64,000 bases of DNA, taken from Clostridium formicaceticum (GTDB lineage: Bacteria; Bacillota; Clostridia; Peptostreptococcales; Natronincolaceae). How positions within the stretch are numbered: the stretch's first letter is position 1; the number at the start of each line of letters is the position of its first letter. The notes below the pieces were generated by a model. That model had not been told where the DNA came from, made no database searches, and saw nothing but the letters and a program-made list of their open reading frames with translations. The translations under genes and the position numbers were made by a program. Positions 34,927 through 44,003 of this stretch are shown piece by piece. The stretch covers positions 2,170,001 to 2,234,000 of the forward strand of contig NZ_CP017603.1 of the NCBI RefSeq assembly GCF_001854185.1, in the 5' to 3' direction.

Positions 34927-35125
34927 GATGCGCAAGTAAAGTACAATAAAAAACACTAAAATTTGTGAGACTACAGATAAAGAAGAATAATGAGGTATTA
35001 TGTAGAAATCTTGATGAAAAACCTATATTTGTGTCTAGAGGTCTATTGAAAAAAGTAGGCATAATCATGTAATATATACAATATGTAGTATAAGAAGAAA
35101 AAATTTAATACAATAGGAGGTAACC

Positions 35126-37264
35126 ATGGGAGTTACAAAAGTTCAAAAAAGAAATAGTGAAATTGTTGATTTTGATTATAATAAAATAAAAAATGCTATT
35201 TTTGCAGCTGCGAAATCTGTAGGAGGAAAGGACGAAATGAAGGCCGCTAAATTAACAAAAATGGTGGTTGAAATTTTGAACGAAACCTATAGAGCTAGTA
35301 TTCCTTCTGTAGAAGATATACAGGACATTGTAGAAAAAGTATTGATTGAGGAAGGACACGCTAAAACTGCTAAAGCATATATATTATATAGAAAAAAACA
35401 TGAAGAAATACGAGAAGTAAAAAATCTATTTATGGATGCAGAGGAAATGATTGAAGAATATGTAAACCTAGAGGATTGGCGGGTAAATGAAAATGCCAAT
35501 ATGGGTTTTTCTCTACAGGGTTTAAATAATCACATTGTTGAAAGTATTACAACAAAATATTGGTTAAATAAGATCTATCATAAAGAATTAAGGGATGCCC
35601 ACATTCGAGGAGATTTACATATACATGATTTAGGATTGTTAGCTCCTTATTGCTGTGGATGGGATCTAGAGGCATTTTTAAGAAAAGGCTTTAAAGGAGC
35701 TAAAGGAAAAATCGAGTCAAAACCTCCTAAGCACTTTGAATCTGCTTTAGGTCAGTTGGTAAATTTACTATACACGCTTCAAGGAGAGGCGGCTGGAGCC
35801 CAAGCAGTTTCCAGTCTTGATACTTACTTAGCTCCATTTATTTATTATGATGGATTAGATTATGAGCAGATTAAAAAAGCCCTACAGAGGTTTGTGTTTA
35901 ATCTAAATGTACCAACGAGAGTTGGATTTCAAACGCCCTTTACCAATGTAACCTTAGATATAACGCCTCATCCATTATTGAGAAAGCAGCCAGTAATTGT
36001 TGGGGGCAAAAATATGGATAAGACTTATGGAGAATTTCAAGAAGAGATGAACTTATTCAATAAGGCTTTCTGTGAAGTAATGATGGAGGGAGATGGAGCA
36101 GGCCGAGCTTTTAGTTTTCCAATTCCTACAATAAATATTACAGAAGACTTCCCTTGGGATACTGAAGTAGTGAACTGCATTATGGAAATGACAAGAAAGT
36201 TTGGCACCCCTTATTTTGCCAACTTTTTAAATTCTGATTTATCACCAGAGGATGTTCGATCTATGTGTTGTAGATTACGTTTGGACAATAGGGAGCTTAG
36301 AAAACGTGGGGGAGGACTTTTTGGTGCGAATCCGCTAACAGGCTCCATCAATGTTGTTACGTTAAACATGGCTAGAATAGGCTATACAGCTGAGACGATG
36401 GAAGCCTTTAAAAAGAGAGTAAGAGAGCTGATGGAGTTGGCAAAGGAAATATGCGAGTCCAAGCGACTTGTATTAGAAAAATATATGGATGCTGGATTAT
36501 ACCCTTACTCTAGACACTATTTGCAAGGGGTAAAGGATGCTACTGGTGAATATTTTAAGAATCATTTTTCAACAATAGGCTTGAACGGCATGAATGAAGC
36601 TTGTAAGAATCTTTTAGGCCAAGATATTACTACAGAAGAAGGAAATGAATTTGCAGTAGAAATCATGGAATTTATGAACCGTGTTATTCAGATATTTCAA
36701 GAAGAAACAGGAAGTCTGTGGAACTTAGAAGCTTCTCCTGCAGAAGGTGCTACCTATAGATTTGCTAGGCTAGATAAAAAGATTTATCCAAAGATTTATA
36801 CGCAAGGAGAGGAAGAACCTTATTATACAAACTCAACACAATTGCCTGTAGGCTATACAGAAGATATTTTTGAAGCGCTTGAGCTACAAGAAAAACTACA
36901 GACCTTATATACTGGTGGAACTGTATTTCATGGGTTTATAGGGGAAGCGATTGAAGATGTAGAAACCTGTAAAACCCTAATTAAAAAAGTAATGGAAAAT
37001 AGCAGTATTCCCTATATTACCATTACACCTACATTTTCTATATGTGCTGACCATGGCTATTTAACAGGGGAGCAAGTTGAATGCCCAGAATGTGGAAGGG
37101 AAACCGAGATTTGGACGAGGGTTGTTGGATTCCACAGGCCAGTACAAGCGTGGAATAAAGGAAAGCAGGAAGAGTATAAGGAGCGTCAAGAATATTCCTG
37201 TGAAGCTTCATTAAAGTTGGATACTGAAAAAGAGGTTAAATACTGTGAGGCAGTAATTTCCTAA
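35126..37264 (+). CDS. nrdD: Anaerobic (class III) ribonucleoside-triphosphate reductase
   Basis: Glycyl-radical enzyme that makes dNTPs in the absence of oxygen. 712 residues. N-terminal ATP-cone (about 4-95; VTKVQKRNSEIVDFDYNKI), then the NrdD barrel with DLHIHDLG and substrate-channel cysteines (SPEDVRSMCCRLRLDN), and at the C-terminus a zinc knuckle (CADHGY..CPECGRE) followed by the glycyl-radical segment TRVVGFHRP. The tail after it (about 45 residues with two Cys) is longer than in the E. coli enzyme. The activating enzyme is not next door; the radical SAM gene at 48249 is the candidate. Confidence 0.95.
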   Translation: MGVTKVQKRNSEIVDFDYNKIKNAIFAAAKSVGGKDEMKAAKLTKMVVEILNETYRASIPSVEDIQDIVEKVLIEEGHAKTAKAYILYRKKHEEIREVKNLFMDAEEMIEEYVNLEDWRVNENANMGFSLQGLNNHIVESITTKYWLNKIYHKELRDAHIRGDLHIHDLGLLAPYCCGWDLEAFLRKGFKGAKGKIESKPPKHFESALGQLVNLLYTLQGEAAGAQAVSSLDTYLAPFIYYDGLDYEQIKKALQRFVFNLNVPTRVGFQTPFTNVTLDITPHPLLRKQPVIVGGKNMDKTYGEFQEEMNLFNKAFCEVMMEGDGAGRAFSFPIPTINITEDFPWDTEVVNCIMEMTRKFGTPYFANFLNSDLSPEDVRSMCCRLRLDNRELRKRGGGLFGANPLTGSINVVTLNMARIGYTAETMEAFKKRVRELMELAKEICESKRLVLEKYMDAGLYPYSRHYLQGVKDATGEYFKNHFSTIGLNGMNEACKNLLGQDITTEEGNEFAVEIMEFMNRVIQIFQEETGSLWNLEASPAEGATYRFARLDKKIYPKIYTQGEEEPYYTNSTQLPVGYTEDIFEALELQEKLQTLYTGGTVFHGFIGEAIEDVETCKTLIKKVMENSSIPYITITPTFSICADHGYLTGEQVECPECGRETEIWTRVVGFHRPVQAWNKGKQEEYKERQEYSCEASLKLDTEKEVKYCEAVIS

Positions 37265-37601
37265 AAAGCGTGAAAGAGAATATATGTATAAAATAGAAGG
37301 AATACTTTATATAGATATATAGATTTTAGTAAAATTTAATAACAATGCATCTTTTGAGCTAGCTAGATAATTTTTTATTAAGCTAGCTCTTTATAATATG
37401 TTTGCAAGCATACGAAATCGGTAATATATTTATAGAAGGGGCGTTGATAGAATGCTTACGGATAGCTCTTTAGAAGCGTATAACTTGAATATACAATAAA
37501 GGCCACATATAATAAGTAATAAAGCCTTGCAGAAGAAATAATAATTTTATCCTTTTATAATGATCAGAAAATGTGGCCTAAAATAGAACAGGGGGTGTTT
37601 A
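37265..37601. other. Intergenic region between nrdD and the Crp-family gene
   Basis: Holds two inverted repeats. GAGCTAGCT (37356-37364) pairs with AGCTAGCTC (37381-37389), probably the nrdD terminator with a weak T tract. AGGCCACAT (37500-37508) pairs with ATGTGGCCT (37571-37579), enclosing about 60 bases just before the regulator's start; this could be a leader fold or part of a repeat. A 15-codon ORF (37452-37499) after GAAGGGG is too short to judge. Confidence 0.5.
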
Positions 37602-38291
37602 ATGGAAGCTTCAGTCAAGAATTTTATTGAAAATTTAGGTTTGTTCGAAGATTTAAGTCAAGAATGTATTGAAATTTTATCATCATCCTCTTTTAAAACG
37701 AAGCTTAAAAAAGGTGAAATGCTCTTCTATGAAAAAGATATAGTCAATAATATATATATAGTGCTTAAGGGAAAGCTAACGATATTTAGACATTCTGAAA
37801 TAGGTCAAAAAAGAGTTATATATATATTGGATAAGGGGCAAATATTAAACGAAGTGATATTAGATAATATTCCAGCATCTGCAAGCTGTGAAGCCTTCGA
37901 AGATAGTTGGGTTTTAGGAATTCATAAAGAAGCTTTTCTTAAGACGATGTCTATGGATTTCAGACTTGTTCAAAGAGTGATGAATTCTATGAATAAGAAA
38001 ATTAGAAGGCTTTATAGACAGCTTAAAAATACGATTCCTATAAAGATTGATAAAAAATTGGCAGCAAAACTTTGGAAATTAAGTAAAGATTATGGTATAG
38101 AAATAGAAGAAGGGGTACTAATAGACTTAGATATAAGTGTTACTTATTTAGCAGATATGTTGGGTAGCACTAGGGAAACTGTTTCCAGATGTCTTAAAAC
38201 TTTAAAGCGAGAGGGATTTATCAAATATAAAAATAAAAGAATCGTGGTAACAGATAGAAAACAATTATCTGTATACTTTAAAGGGCTGTGA
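37602..38291 (+). CDS. Crp/Fnr-family transcriptional regulator
   Basis: 229 residues. Cyclic-nucleotide-binding fold 1-125 (LKKGEMLFYEKDIVNNIYIVLKG region, GQILNEVILDNIPASASCEA) and a C-terminal HTH_Crp domain (about 150-225) with the recognition helix GSTRETVSRCLKTLKREGF. It lacks the N-terminal Cys cluster of oxygen-sensing FNR; only two Cys occur before residue 100, so a small-ligand or redox signal is more likely. It is followed within 70 bases by the FNT channel gene, the likely target. RBS GGGGGTG. Confidence 0.88.
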   Translation: MEASVKNFIENLGLFEDLSQECIEILSSSSFKTKLKKGEMLFYEKDIVNNIYIVLKGKLTIFRHSEIGQKRVIYILDKGQILNEVILDNIPASASCEAFEDSWVLGIHKEAFLKTMSMDFRLVQRVMNSMNKKIRRLYRQLKNTIPIKIDKKLAAKLWKLSKDYGIEIEEGVLIDLDISVTYLADMLGSTRETVSRCLKTLKREGFIKYKNKRIVVTDRKQLSVYFKGL

Positions 38292-38361
38292 TGATCATCA
38301 CGGTCATTTTTCTTTTTTCGTGTTAGTTTATAAACAAAGTATTATAAGGGGGCATATTCGT

Positions 38362-39198
38362 ATGTACGGTCAAGAAATTAACAAAATAGCTTCAGGAGCT
38401 GCAAAAAAGAAAGCGTTGTTTCAGGATAGCAAAGGAAAATATTTATTATCCTCCATGTTAGGAGGAATCTATGTAGGATTTGGGATACTTTTAATTTTCA
38501 CTATTGGAGGTCAGTTGCAAGAAACGAATCCATCGATAATAAAACTTGTCATGGGCGTATCATTTGGTGTGGCATTAAGTTTAGTTCTTTTAGCAGGTTC
38601 AGATTTGTTTACAGGAAATACTTTAATTATGACAATAGGCGCACTGGAGAAAAAAGTATCATGGAAAGATAGTTTAAATATATGGTTATTTAGCTTTATT
38701 GGTAACTTCTTAGGAAGTATACTTCTCTCTATATTATATGTATATTCCGGCCTCTCTACAGGGAGCATAGGAGAATTTATAATTACTAGTTCTCAAGCTA
38801 AAACATCTGCTGCATTTGTAGAACTTTTTATAAGAGGAATACTTTGCAATATGCTAGTCTGTCTAGCAGTCTGGTGTTTCTTTAAATTGAAGGAGGAAAC
38901 AGCAAAATTAATCATGATATTTTGGTGTTTATTTGCTTTTATTACTATGGGCTTGGAACATAGTGTTGCAAACATGACGCTACTTACTACTGCATTCATG
39001 CTACCTCAAGAGGGAACTATTTCTCTAGTAAACCTTTTAAGTAATTTAATTCCTGTAACCTTAGGAAATTTTATAGGAGGTGGGTTTTTAATAGCATGGG
39101 TTTATTGGCATATAGCTAGTATAAAAGCAAAAAATAAAGAGGAAATAAAGAATGAGGTTTTTTCTAGAACTGTATTAACTCAAGGCGCGGAAAAATAA
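38362..39198 (+). CDS. Formate/nitrite/hydrosulfide channel (FNT family)
   Basis: 278 residues from ATG 38362 (AGGGGG at 38347-38352). Six membrane helices with aquaporin-like symmetry; the family core is seen in SDLFTGNTLIMTIG (omega loop region), and the channel His in MGLEHSVANMTLL. Substrates of FNT proteins include formate, nitrite, lactate and HS-; neighbours do not settle which. Co-regulation by the Crp-family protein and co-transcription with the protease (18-base gap) seem likely. Confidence 0.9.
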   Translation: MYGQEINKIASGAAKKKALFQDSKGKYLLSSMLGGIYVGFGILLIFTIGGQLQETNPSIIKLVMGVSFGVALSLVLLAGSDLFTGNTLIMTIGALEKKVSWKDSLNIWLFSFIGNFLGSILLSILYVYSGLSTGSIGEFIITSSQAKTSAAFVELFIRGILCNMLVCLAVWCFFKLKEETAKLIMIFWCLFAFITMGLEHSVANMTLLTTAFMLPQEGTISLVNLLSNLIPVTLGNFIGGGFLIAWVYWHIASIKAKNKEEIKNEVFSRTVLTQGAEK

Positions 39199-39216
39199 TG
39201 TGTTGGAGATGATATG

Positions 39217-41349
39217 ATGAAAATCTCTTTGAAAATGCTCGTGGGTATAGGATTTGTTACCCTTTTTCTGATACTGAGTACAGTAGGAAGCTATAACAGC
39301 TTGGTAGCAAAAACAGAGCTTATGGAAATGACCCTAAACCAAATTGACAATCAACTGGAAAAACGAAAAAGTCTGATTTTTGATTTAGTTGAAATCATAG
39401 AAGAGTATACAACACATGAAGAAGAAATCTCAGTGGACCTAGAAGAAATCTCTGAAAAATTAATGAAAGAAGAAACGACTGAGGAGCAGGTGAAAGGGGA
39501 CACAATTGTCAGCATTGTACTGCCTAGGGTTTGGGCTATTGTCGAGGATTATCCTAACTTAAAAATCAACGAAAATTTTATTCAACTTCAAGAGGAATTA
39601 GCAAGTATTGAAAATAGGATTTTAACAACAAAAAGAGCTTATAATGAAGCATCAAGGGAGTATAATATATCGGTTAGACGCTTTCCAACCAATATTTACG
39701 CAAGTATCCTTGGTTTTAAAGAAGTAGATTATTTTGGGACAATAGATGAAGTGGGCAATCGTCTTAAAATTAAGGAAAAATTTTGGGATGGGCAGGAATT
39801 TACTGCAGAAAACTCTAAAATAGGTGTTTTGCGAGAGAATCTTTTAACAGCAGATATCATTATAGTAGAGGTGGGAAAGCAGCATTCTGTTGCTGAGATT
39901 ATTGCTTTTATGGTATTAATATTTGTTTTGGTTGTTGTGGTTTTTGCGTTTACTAAACAGGGTTCAAAACAGGCTTCAAAAGAATATGATAGAATGTTCT
40001 TTGTAGAATTTTCAACGCAAAAAGAGTCAACAATTACCTTTGATAATATTGCAGGAAATGAAGAAGCGAAGGAAAATGTCATGGAACTAGTAGATTTTTT
40101 GAAAACGCCTGAAAAGTATCAACGTTATGGTGCTAGGATACCTAAGGGTGTGATTTTATATGGTCCTCCTGGCACAGGTAAGACTTTGATGGCAAAGGCC
40201 TTAGCAAGTGAAGCTGGTGTTGATTTTTTAGCTGTTTCAGGTTCTGACTTTGTGCAGGTTTATGCAGGTCTTGGGGCTGGAAGAATTAGAAATCTTTTTA
40301 AAAGTGCTAGAGAAAAGGAAAAGTGTGTTATCTTCATTGATGAGATAGATGCTATAGGAAGAAAACGAGATCGTGGTGGTCTAGGGGGAAGCGATGAATC
40401 TGATAGAACTTTGAATGCTTTGCTAACAGAAATGTCGGGCTTTAAAGGAAGTGAAGGGATTATTATTATGGCTGCTACTAACCGATTAGATATTTTAGAC
40501 GAGGCGCTTCTAAGGCCCGGGCGTTTTGACAGACAAATAGAAGTAGGATTACCGGATTTAAAGGCAAGACAGGATATTCTAAAGCTATATATGCAAAACA
40601 GACCTATAGCAAATACGATTAATTTTGAAAGCATTGCACAGCAAACTGTTTACTTTAGTGGAGCAAAGCTGGAGAATTTAGTGAATGAGGCAGCGATTTA
40701 TGCAGCTAGAGAAAATGCAAGCTTTATCTCAGAAAAGCATATTGATAAGGCTTTTTATGCAGTGATTGCTGGCGAGGAGAAAAAAGATAGAAGTAATATC
40801 AAAGACGGAGAACGAAGGATCACAGCCTATCATGAAGCAGGTCATACGATTGCTACAAAATTGTTGTGTCCTGAAAATAAGGTAACAAAGGTAACCATTA
40901 TACCAAGCACCAAGGGGGCAGGGGGATTTAGCATGAATGTTCCCCCTGACAGCATGTATCATAGGAAAAAAGATATGCTTCACAACATTAAAGTTGCTCT
41001 TGCTGGTCGTGTGGTAGAAGAAATTGTCTTTGGAGAAGAAAATATAACTACAGGGGCAAGTAATGATATTCAAAAAGCTACGGAGATATTAGTAGCTATG
41101 ATAAAGCAATTTGGTATGAACGAAGAAGTAGGTATGATTAATTATGATATTCTGCTGGGACAATCCGGAGGGGTTGACCAAAGGTTAGCAAAGATATGCA
41201 ATAAAGAAATGAAAAAATTATATGTAGAAACAAAAGGGCTTATAAAAGAAAATATCCATTTGGTGCATGCCATTGCAGGAGCACTGATGGAAAGAGAGAC
41301 ATTGAAGGAGGATGAAATCAATAAGATCATCAATAGTCTTTTGAGGTAG
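39217..41349 (+). CDS. Membrane AAA+ zinc protease of FtsH type with an N-terminal LemA domain
   Basis: About 710 residues; numbering from ATG 39214, with ATG 39217 better spaced from GGAG 39205-39208. Helix 1 (about 8-25); a LemA-like domain (about 24-180) in place of the usual small FtsH extracytoplasmic domain: YNSLV, NQLEKRKSLIFDLVE, EDYPNLKINENFIQLQEEL, YNEASREYNISVRRFP (RRFPTN 155-160), LGFKEVDYF. Helix 2 about 229-248. AAA module with Walker A GPPGTGKT (317-324), Walker B CVIFIDEID, second region of homology ATNRLDILDEALLRPGRFDR. Peptidase M41 with HEAGH (540-544) and third ligand Asp618 in TGASND. All catalytic residues are present, so it should be active. LemA proteins are often encoded beside HtpX proteases; the fusion supports LemA as a protease adaptor. 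Last gene of the crp-fnt group. Confidence 0.9.
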   Translation: MKISLKMLVGIGFVTLFLILSTVGSYNSLVAKTELMEMTLNQIDNQLEKRKSLIFDLVEIIEEYTTHEEEISVDLEEISEKLMKEETTEEQVKGDTIVSIVLPRVWAIVEDYPNLKINENFIQLQEELASIENRILTTKRAYNEASREYNISVRRFPTNIYASILGFKEVDYFGTIDEVGNRLKIKEKFWDGQEFTAENSKIGVLRENLLTADIIIVEVGKQHSVAEIIAFMVLIFVLVVVVFAFTKQGSKQASKEYDRMFFVEFSTQKESTITFDNIAGNEEAKENVMELVDFLKTPEKYQRYGARIPKGVILYGPPGTGKTLMAKALASEAGVDFLAVSGSDFVQVYAGLGAGRIRNLFKSAREKEKCVIFIDEIDAIGRKRDRGGLGGSDESDRTLNALLTEMSGFKGSEGIIIMAATNRLDILDEALLRPGRFDRQIEVGLPDLKARQDILKLYMQNRPIANTINFESIAQQTVYFSGAKLENLVNEAAIYAARENASFISEKHIDKAFYAVIAGEEKKDRSNIKDGERRITAYHEAGHTIATKLLCPENKVTKVTIIPSTKGAGGFSMNVPPDSMYHRKKDMLHNIKVALAGRVVEEIVFGEENITTGASNDIQKATEILVAMIKQFGMNEEVGMINYDILLGQSGGVDQRLAKICNKEMKKLYVETKGLIKENIHLVHAIAGALMERETLKEDEINKIINSLLR

Positions 41350-41367
41350 CTTAGGCTACCTTTTTTA
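41344..41367 (+). terminator. Terminator after the LemA-FtsH gene
   Basis: GGTAGC-TTA..GCTACC stem followed by TTTTTT. Overlaps the stop codon. Confidence 0.85.
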
Positions 41368-41440
41368 TTCTGGTGGGTCCAGCAAAGCTGGGTCATTGAG
41401 GTAAAGGATAAAAAGAATGCTGAAGGTGATTTAAAATATG

Positions 41441-41553
41441 CGATAAATATTATCATTCAAGGGCGTTTAACAATTGACAATGGAAGTATATAGGAATATA
41501 ATATAATTGAGAATAATAATTATTGATTTTTATATTAATGATAATGATTCTTG
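41441..41553 (+). promoter_or_regulatory. feo promoter with three Fur-box-like sites
   Basis: Consensus promoter: TTGACA 41474-41479, 17-base spacer, TATAAT 41497-41502. Three 7-1-7 sites resemble TGATAAT-N-ATTATCA: 41441-41455 (12 of 14 positions match by eye), 41511-41525 (10 of 14, centred on AATAATAATTATT) and 41539-41553 (11 of 14). One site lies upstream of -35 and two at and after the transcription start, as expected for repression by Fur under high iron. Confidence 0.8.
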
Positions 41554-41584
41554 ATATTAATACACATTAAAGGAGGAGCATGCA

Positions 41585-41803
41585 ATGACATTAGATAAAA
41601 TTGTGAGGGGACAAAAACTAGAAATTGTTAAAATTCCTGATGCAAACATTCGGGCTCAAGCTATACGTTTGGGGATATGTGAGGGAGCAAAGCTAATCTG
41701 TTCGGAAAAGTTACCTGCTGGGCCCATCGTTCTTCAAAACAGGATGCAAGAAATTGCTATTGGACGTAATTTAGCTGAGACGATAGAGGTAAGAGCAATA
41801 TAA
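41585..41803 (+). CDS. feoA: Ferrous iron transport protein FeoA
   Basis: 72 residues with an SH3-like fold, helping FeoB. ATG 41585 after AAGGAGGA. Typical segments: VKIPDANIRAQAIRLGICEGA and AGPIVLQNRMQEIAIGRNLAETI. Cytoplasmic. First gene of the Fur-controlled operon, 37 bases before feoB. Confidence 0.93.
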   Translation: MTLDKIVRGQKLEIVKIPDANIRAQAIRLGICEGAKLICSEKLPAGPIVLQNRMQEIAIGRNLAETIEVRAI

Positions 41804-41839
41804 GTAATTAAAAGTAATATAATCGGTAGGAGGATAAAT

Positions 41840-43699
41840 ATGGATTGTCATGGTGTAGCTTCCGTTATTGAGATTCCAGAAGGAAGTAAGAAAATTGTTT
41901 TAGTAGGGAACCCTAATGTAGGGAAATCAGTTTTTTTTAATGCTTTTACAGGAATGTATGTGGATGTATCAAACTTTCCCGGGACAACTGTAGATATTAG
42001 TCATGGGAAGTATAAGGATGATGTTGTAATAGATACGCCAGGTGTATACGGAGTATCTTCCTTTAACGACGAGGAACGGGTTGCAAGAGATGTAATTCTT
42101 TATGGAGATATAATAGTAAATGTAGTAGATGCGGTGCATCTAGAGAGGGACTTGTTTTTAACGCAACAAATCATTGACATGGGAAAGCCTGTAGTAGTTG
42201 CCCTAAATATGATGGATGATGTGAAACGAAATGGTCTGAAAATAGATGTTAAAAAGTTGTCTAAACAGTTAGGAGTAGAGGTTATTTCTACCACTGCTAC
42301 GAAAGGGGAGGGAATCCAAGAAGTAAAAGAAGCGATTCACCGCGCCAAAAAAGGCAATAGATTACAAGTTGTTGAGGACAATATTCTAAAAGTTTTAGGA
42401 GATGTGGATGAAGAGTCTGAAGCTGTTTTATTGTTAGAAGAAGATGAACATATGTTAGAAAGGCATAAACTAGTATTAAAATATCCCTTAAGAGAAAGTA
42501 TTTACATGGAACGAAGAAGAAGGGTGGATGAAATTGTAAACCAAGTAGTCGCAGAAAGTAATCAAGGAGCCTCCTTTAAGACGAAGCTGGGTAGGTGGAT
42601 GATTCAACCTTTAACTGGAATTCCAATTCTACTGTTTACTTTATATCTAATGTATCAAGCTATCGGTGTGTTTGTAGCTCAAACTGTGGTAGAGATTACA
42701 GAAGAAATCATTATGGGAACCTATTATAATGACTTTATTGTGGGCATTTTCACTAGGTTCGTTGAAGAAGGAAATTTTGTAGGGGATCTGCTCATAGGAG
42801 AGTTTGGCTTGTTTACGATGGCTCCGATTTATTTATTGGGTCTTCTACTACCTTTGGTAGTTGGATTTTATTTGTGCTTATCAGTATTAGAGGATTCAGG
42901 ATATTTGCCTAGAATAGCTACTTTGGTCGACAGATTATTGACCTATTTAGGGTTAAATGGTAGAGCAGTTATACCAATGATATTAGGTTTTGGTTGTGTT
43001 ACCATGGCTACTATTACCACAAGATTATTAGGTTCTAAAAGGGAACGGTTTATTGCTACAATGTTATTAGGACTGGCTATTCCTTGCTCTGCACAGTTGG
43101 GGGTGATTGCAGGTCTCATTGCTCCTTTAGGGTTTAAGTACTTATTAATTTACTTAGTAACGATTTTTACAGTATTTGTATTGACAGGAACTGCTCTGAA
43201 TAAGGTAATGCCAGGAAAATCTACAGATTTATTAATTGATCTTCCACCTCTTCGGTTGCCTCAATTTAATAATGTATTGCGTAAAACCTATATAAAGACC
43301 TTAATGTTTATGAAGGAAGCAGGACCTTTATTTGCTGTTGGTGCAGTGACGATTACAATCATGCAGTATACTGGAATTTTAGAAGGCGTTACAGCTTTCT
43401 TTGCGCCTATTACCCAAGGGTTCTTAAAATTACCTCCTCAAGTAGCACAAGCCTTCATCATGGGAATTATAAGAAGGGATTTCGGTGCCGCTGGATTAGA
43501 TTCTTTAGCTAGTGCTGGTATTTTATCTGGGGCTCAAGTGGTAGTATCTTTGGTGGCGATTACATTATTTGTACCTTGTATTGCAGCAATTATGGTGATT
43601 TTTAAAGAAAGAAGCTGGCAAGAGTCTGCTGCTATTTGGATCGGAAGTTTTATATTATCTTTCTTGACAGCAGGCGTACTAGCTCAATTAATTTTATAA
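41840..43699 (+). CDS. feoB: Ferrous iron transporter FeoB
   Basis: 619 residues. N-terminal G domain: G1 GNPNVGKSVFFNAFTG, G2/G3 region FPGTTVDI and DTPGVYG, G4 NMMDD; then a helical spacer (about 170-240) and a membrane domain with two Gate motifs (YLPRIATLVDRLLTYLGLNG region with LGFGCVTMATITTR, and IIRRDFGAAGLDSLAS). Imports Fe2+. It is shorter than the roughly 770-residue E. coli FeoB but normal for Clostridia. Between feoA and a small Cys-rich gene. Confidence 0.95.
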   Translation: MDCHGVASVIEIPEGSKKIVLVGNPNVGKSVFFNAFTGMYVDVSNFPGTTVDISHGKYKDDVVIDTPGVYGVSSFNDEERVARDVILYGDIIVNVVDAVHLERDLFLTQQIIDMGKPVVVALNMMDDVKRNGLKIDVKKLSKQLGVEVISTTATKGEGIQEVKEAIHRAKKGNRLQVVEDNILKVLGDVDEESEAVLLLEEDEHMLERHKLVLKYPLRESIYMERRRRVDEIVNQVVAESNQGASFKTKLGRWMIQPLTGIPILLFTLYLMYQAIGVFVAQTVVEITEEIIMGTYYNDFIVGIFTRFVEEGNFVGDLLIGEFGLFTMAPIYLLGLLLPLVVGFYLCLSVLEDSGYLPRIATLVDRLLTYLGLNGRAVIPMILGFGCVTMATITTRLLGSKRERFIATMLLGLAIPCSAQLGVIAGLIAPLGFKYLLIYLVTIFTVFVLTGTALNKVMPGKSTDLLIDLPPLRLPQFNNVLRKTYIKTLMFMKEAGPLFAVGAVTITIMQYTGILEGVTAFFAPITQGFLKLPPQVAQAFIMGIIRRDFGAAGLDSLASAGILSGAQVVVSLVAITLFVPCIAAIMVIFKERSWQESAAIWIGSFILSFLTAGVLAQLIL

Positions 43700-43712
43700 A
43701 GAAGGTGTGGAT

Positions 43713-43856
43713 ATGGCTGTGGTTTGTCCTAAATGCAAGATGACCATAGAAGATTCTAGTTTACAGAGATGTCCAAGGTGTTATACAATTATTGTTCTTC
43801 CGGCAAAGTGCGAGGATTGTAAAGGATGCTCTTTGTTAAAATCCTGTAAGAAATAA
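43713..43856 (+). CDS. Small Cys-rich protein of the feo operon, 47 residues
   Basis: ATG 43713 with GAAGGTG upstream (43701-43707), 13 bases after the feoB stop. The product begins MAVVCPKCKMTIEDSSLQRC and has eight cysteines: C-x2-C, then C-x2-C, then C-x2-C-x2-C and a last Cys (CEDCKGCSLLKSCKK). The first four look like a zinc ribbon; the second four could hold Zn2+, Fe2+ or an Fe-S cluster. Position suggests a FeoC-like accessory for iron transfer or sensing. It has no membrane helix, unlike the FeoB-associated Cys-rich membrane proteins. Terminator follows. Confidence 0.75.
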   Translation: MAVVCPKCKMTIEDSSLQRCPRCYTIIVLPAKCEDCKGCSLLKSCKK

Positions 43857-43861
43857 AAAAA

Positions 43862-43902
43862 CGCTATGCTGATCAAAAATTATCAGCATGGCATTTTTTT
43901 AT
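43862..43902 (+). terminator. Terminator of the feo operon
   Basis: GCTATGCTGAT pairs with ATCAGCATGGC (one wobble), loop of 8, followed by ATTTTTTT. Confidence 0.88.
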
Positions 43903-44003
43903 GCTCTTCTAGTAAATAATTGTCGTAGGCATAATAACGGTTTTCTACATTTGTATTATGGGAGGTAAAGAGAGATGATTTAAACGAAGTTTCAAAATTA
44001 ATA

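Noticed and set aside
37452-37499. 15-codon ORF between nrdD and the Crp-family gene
   Set aside because: Too short and without similarity or conserved features; the ribosome site could be chance.
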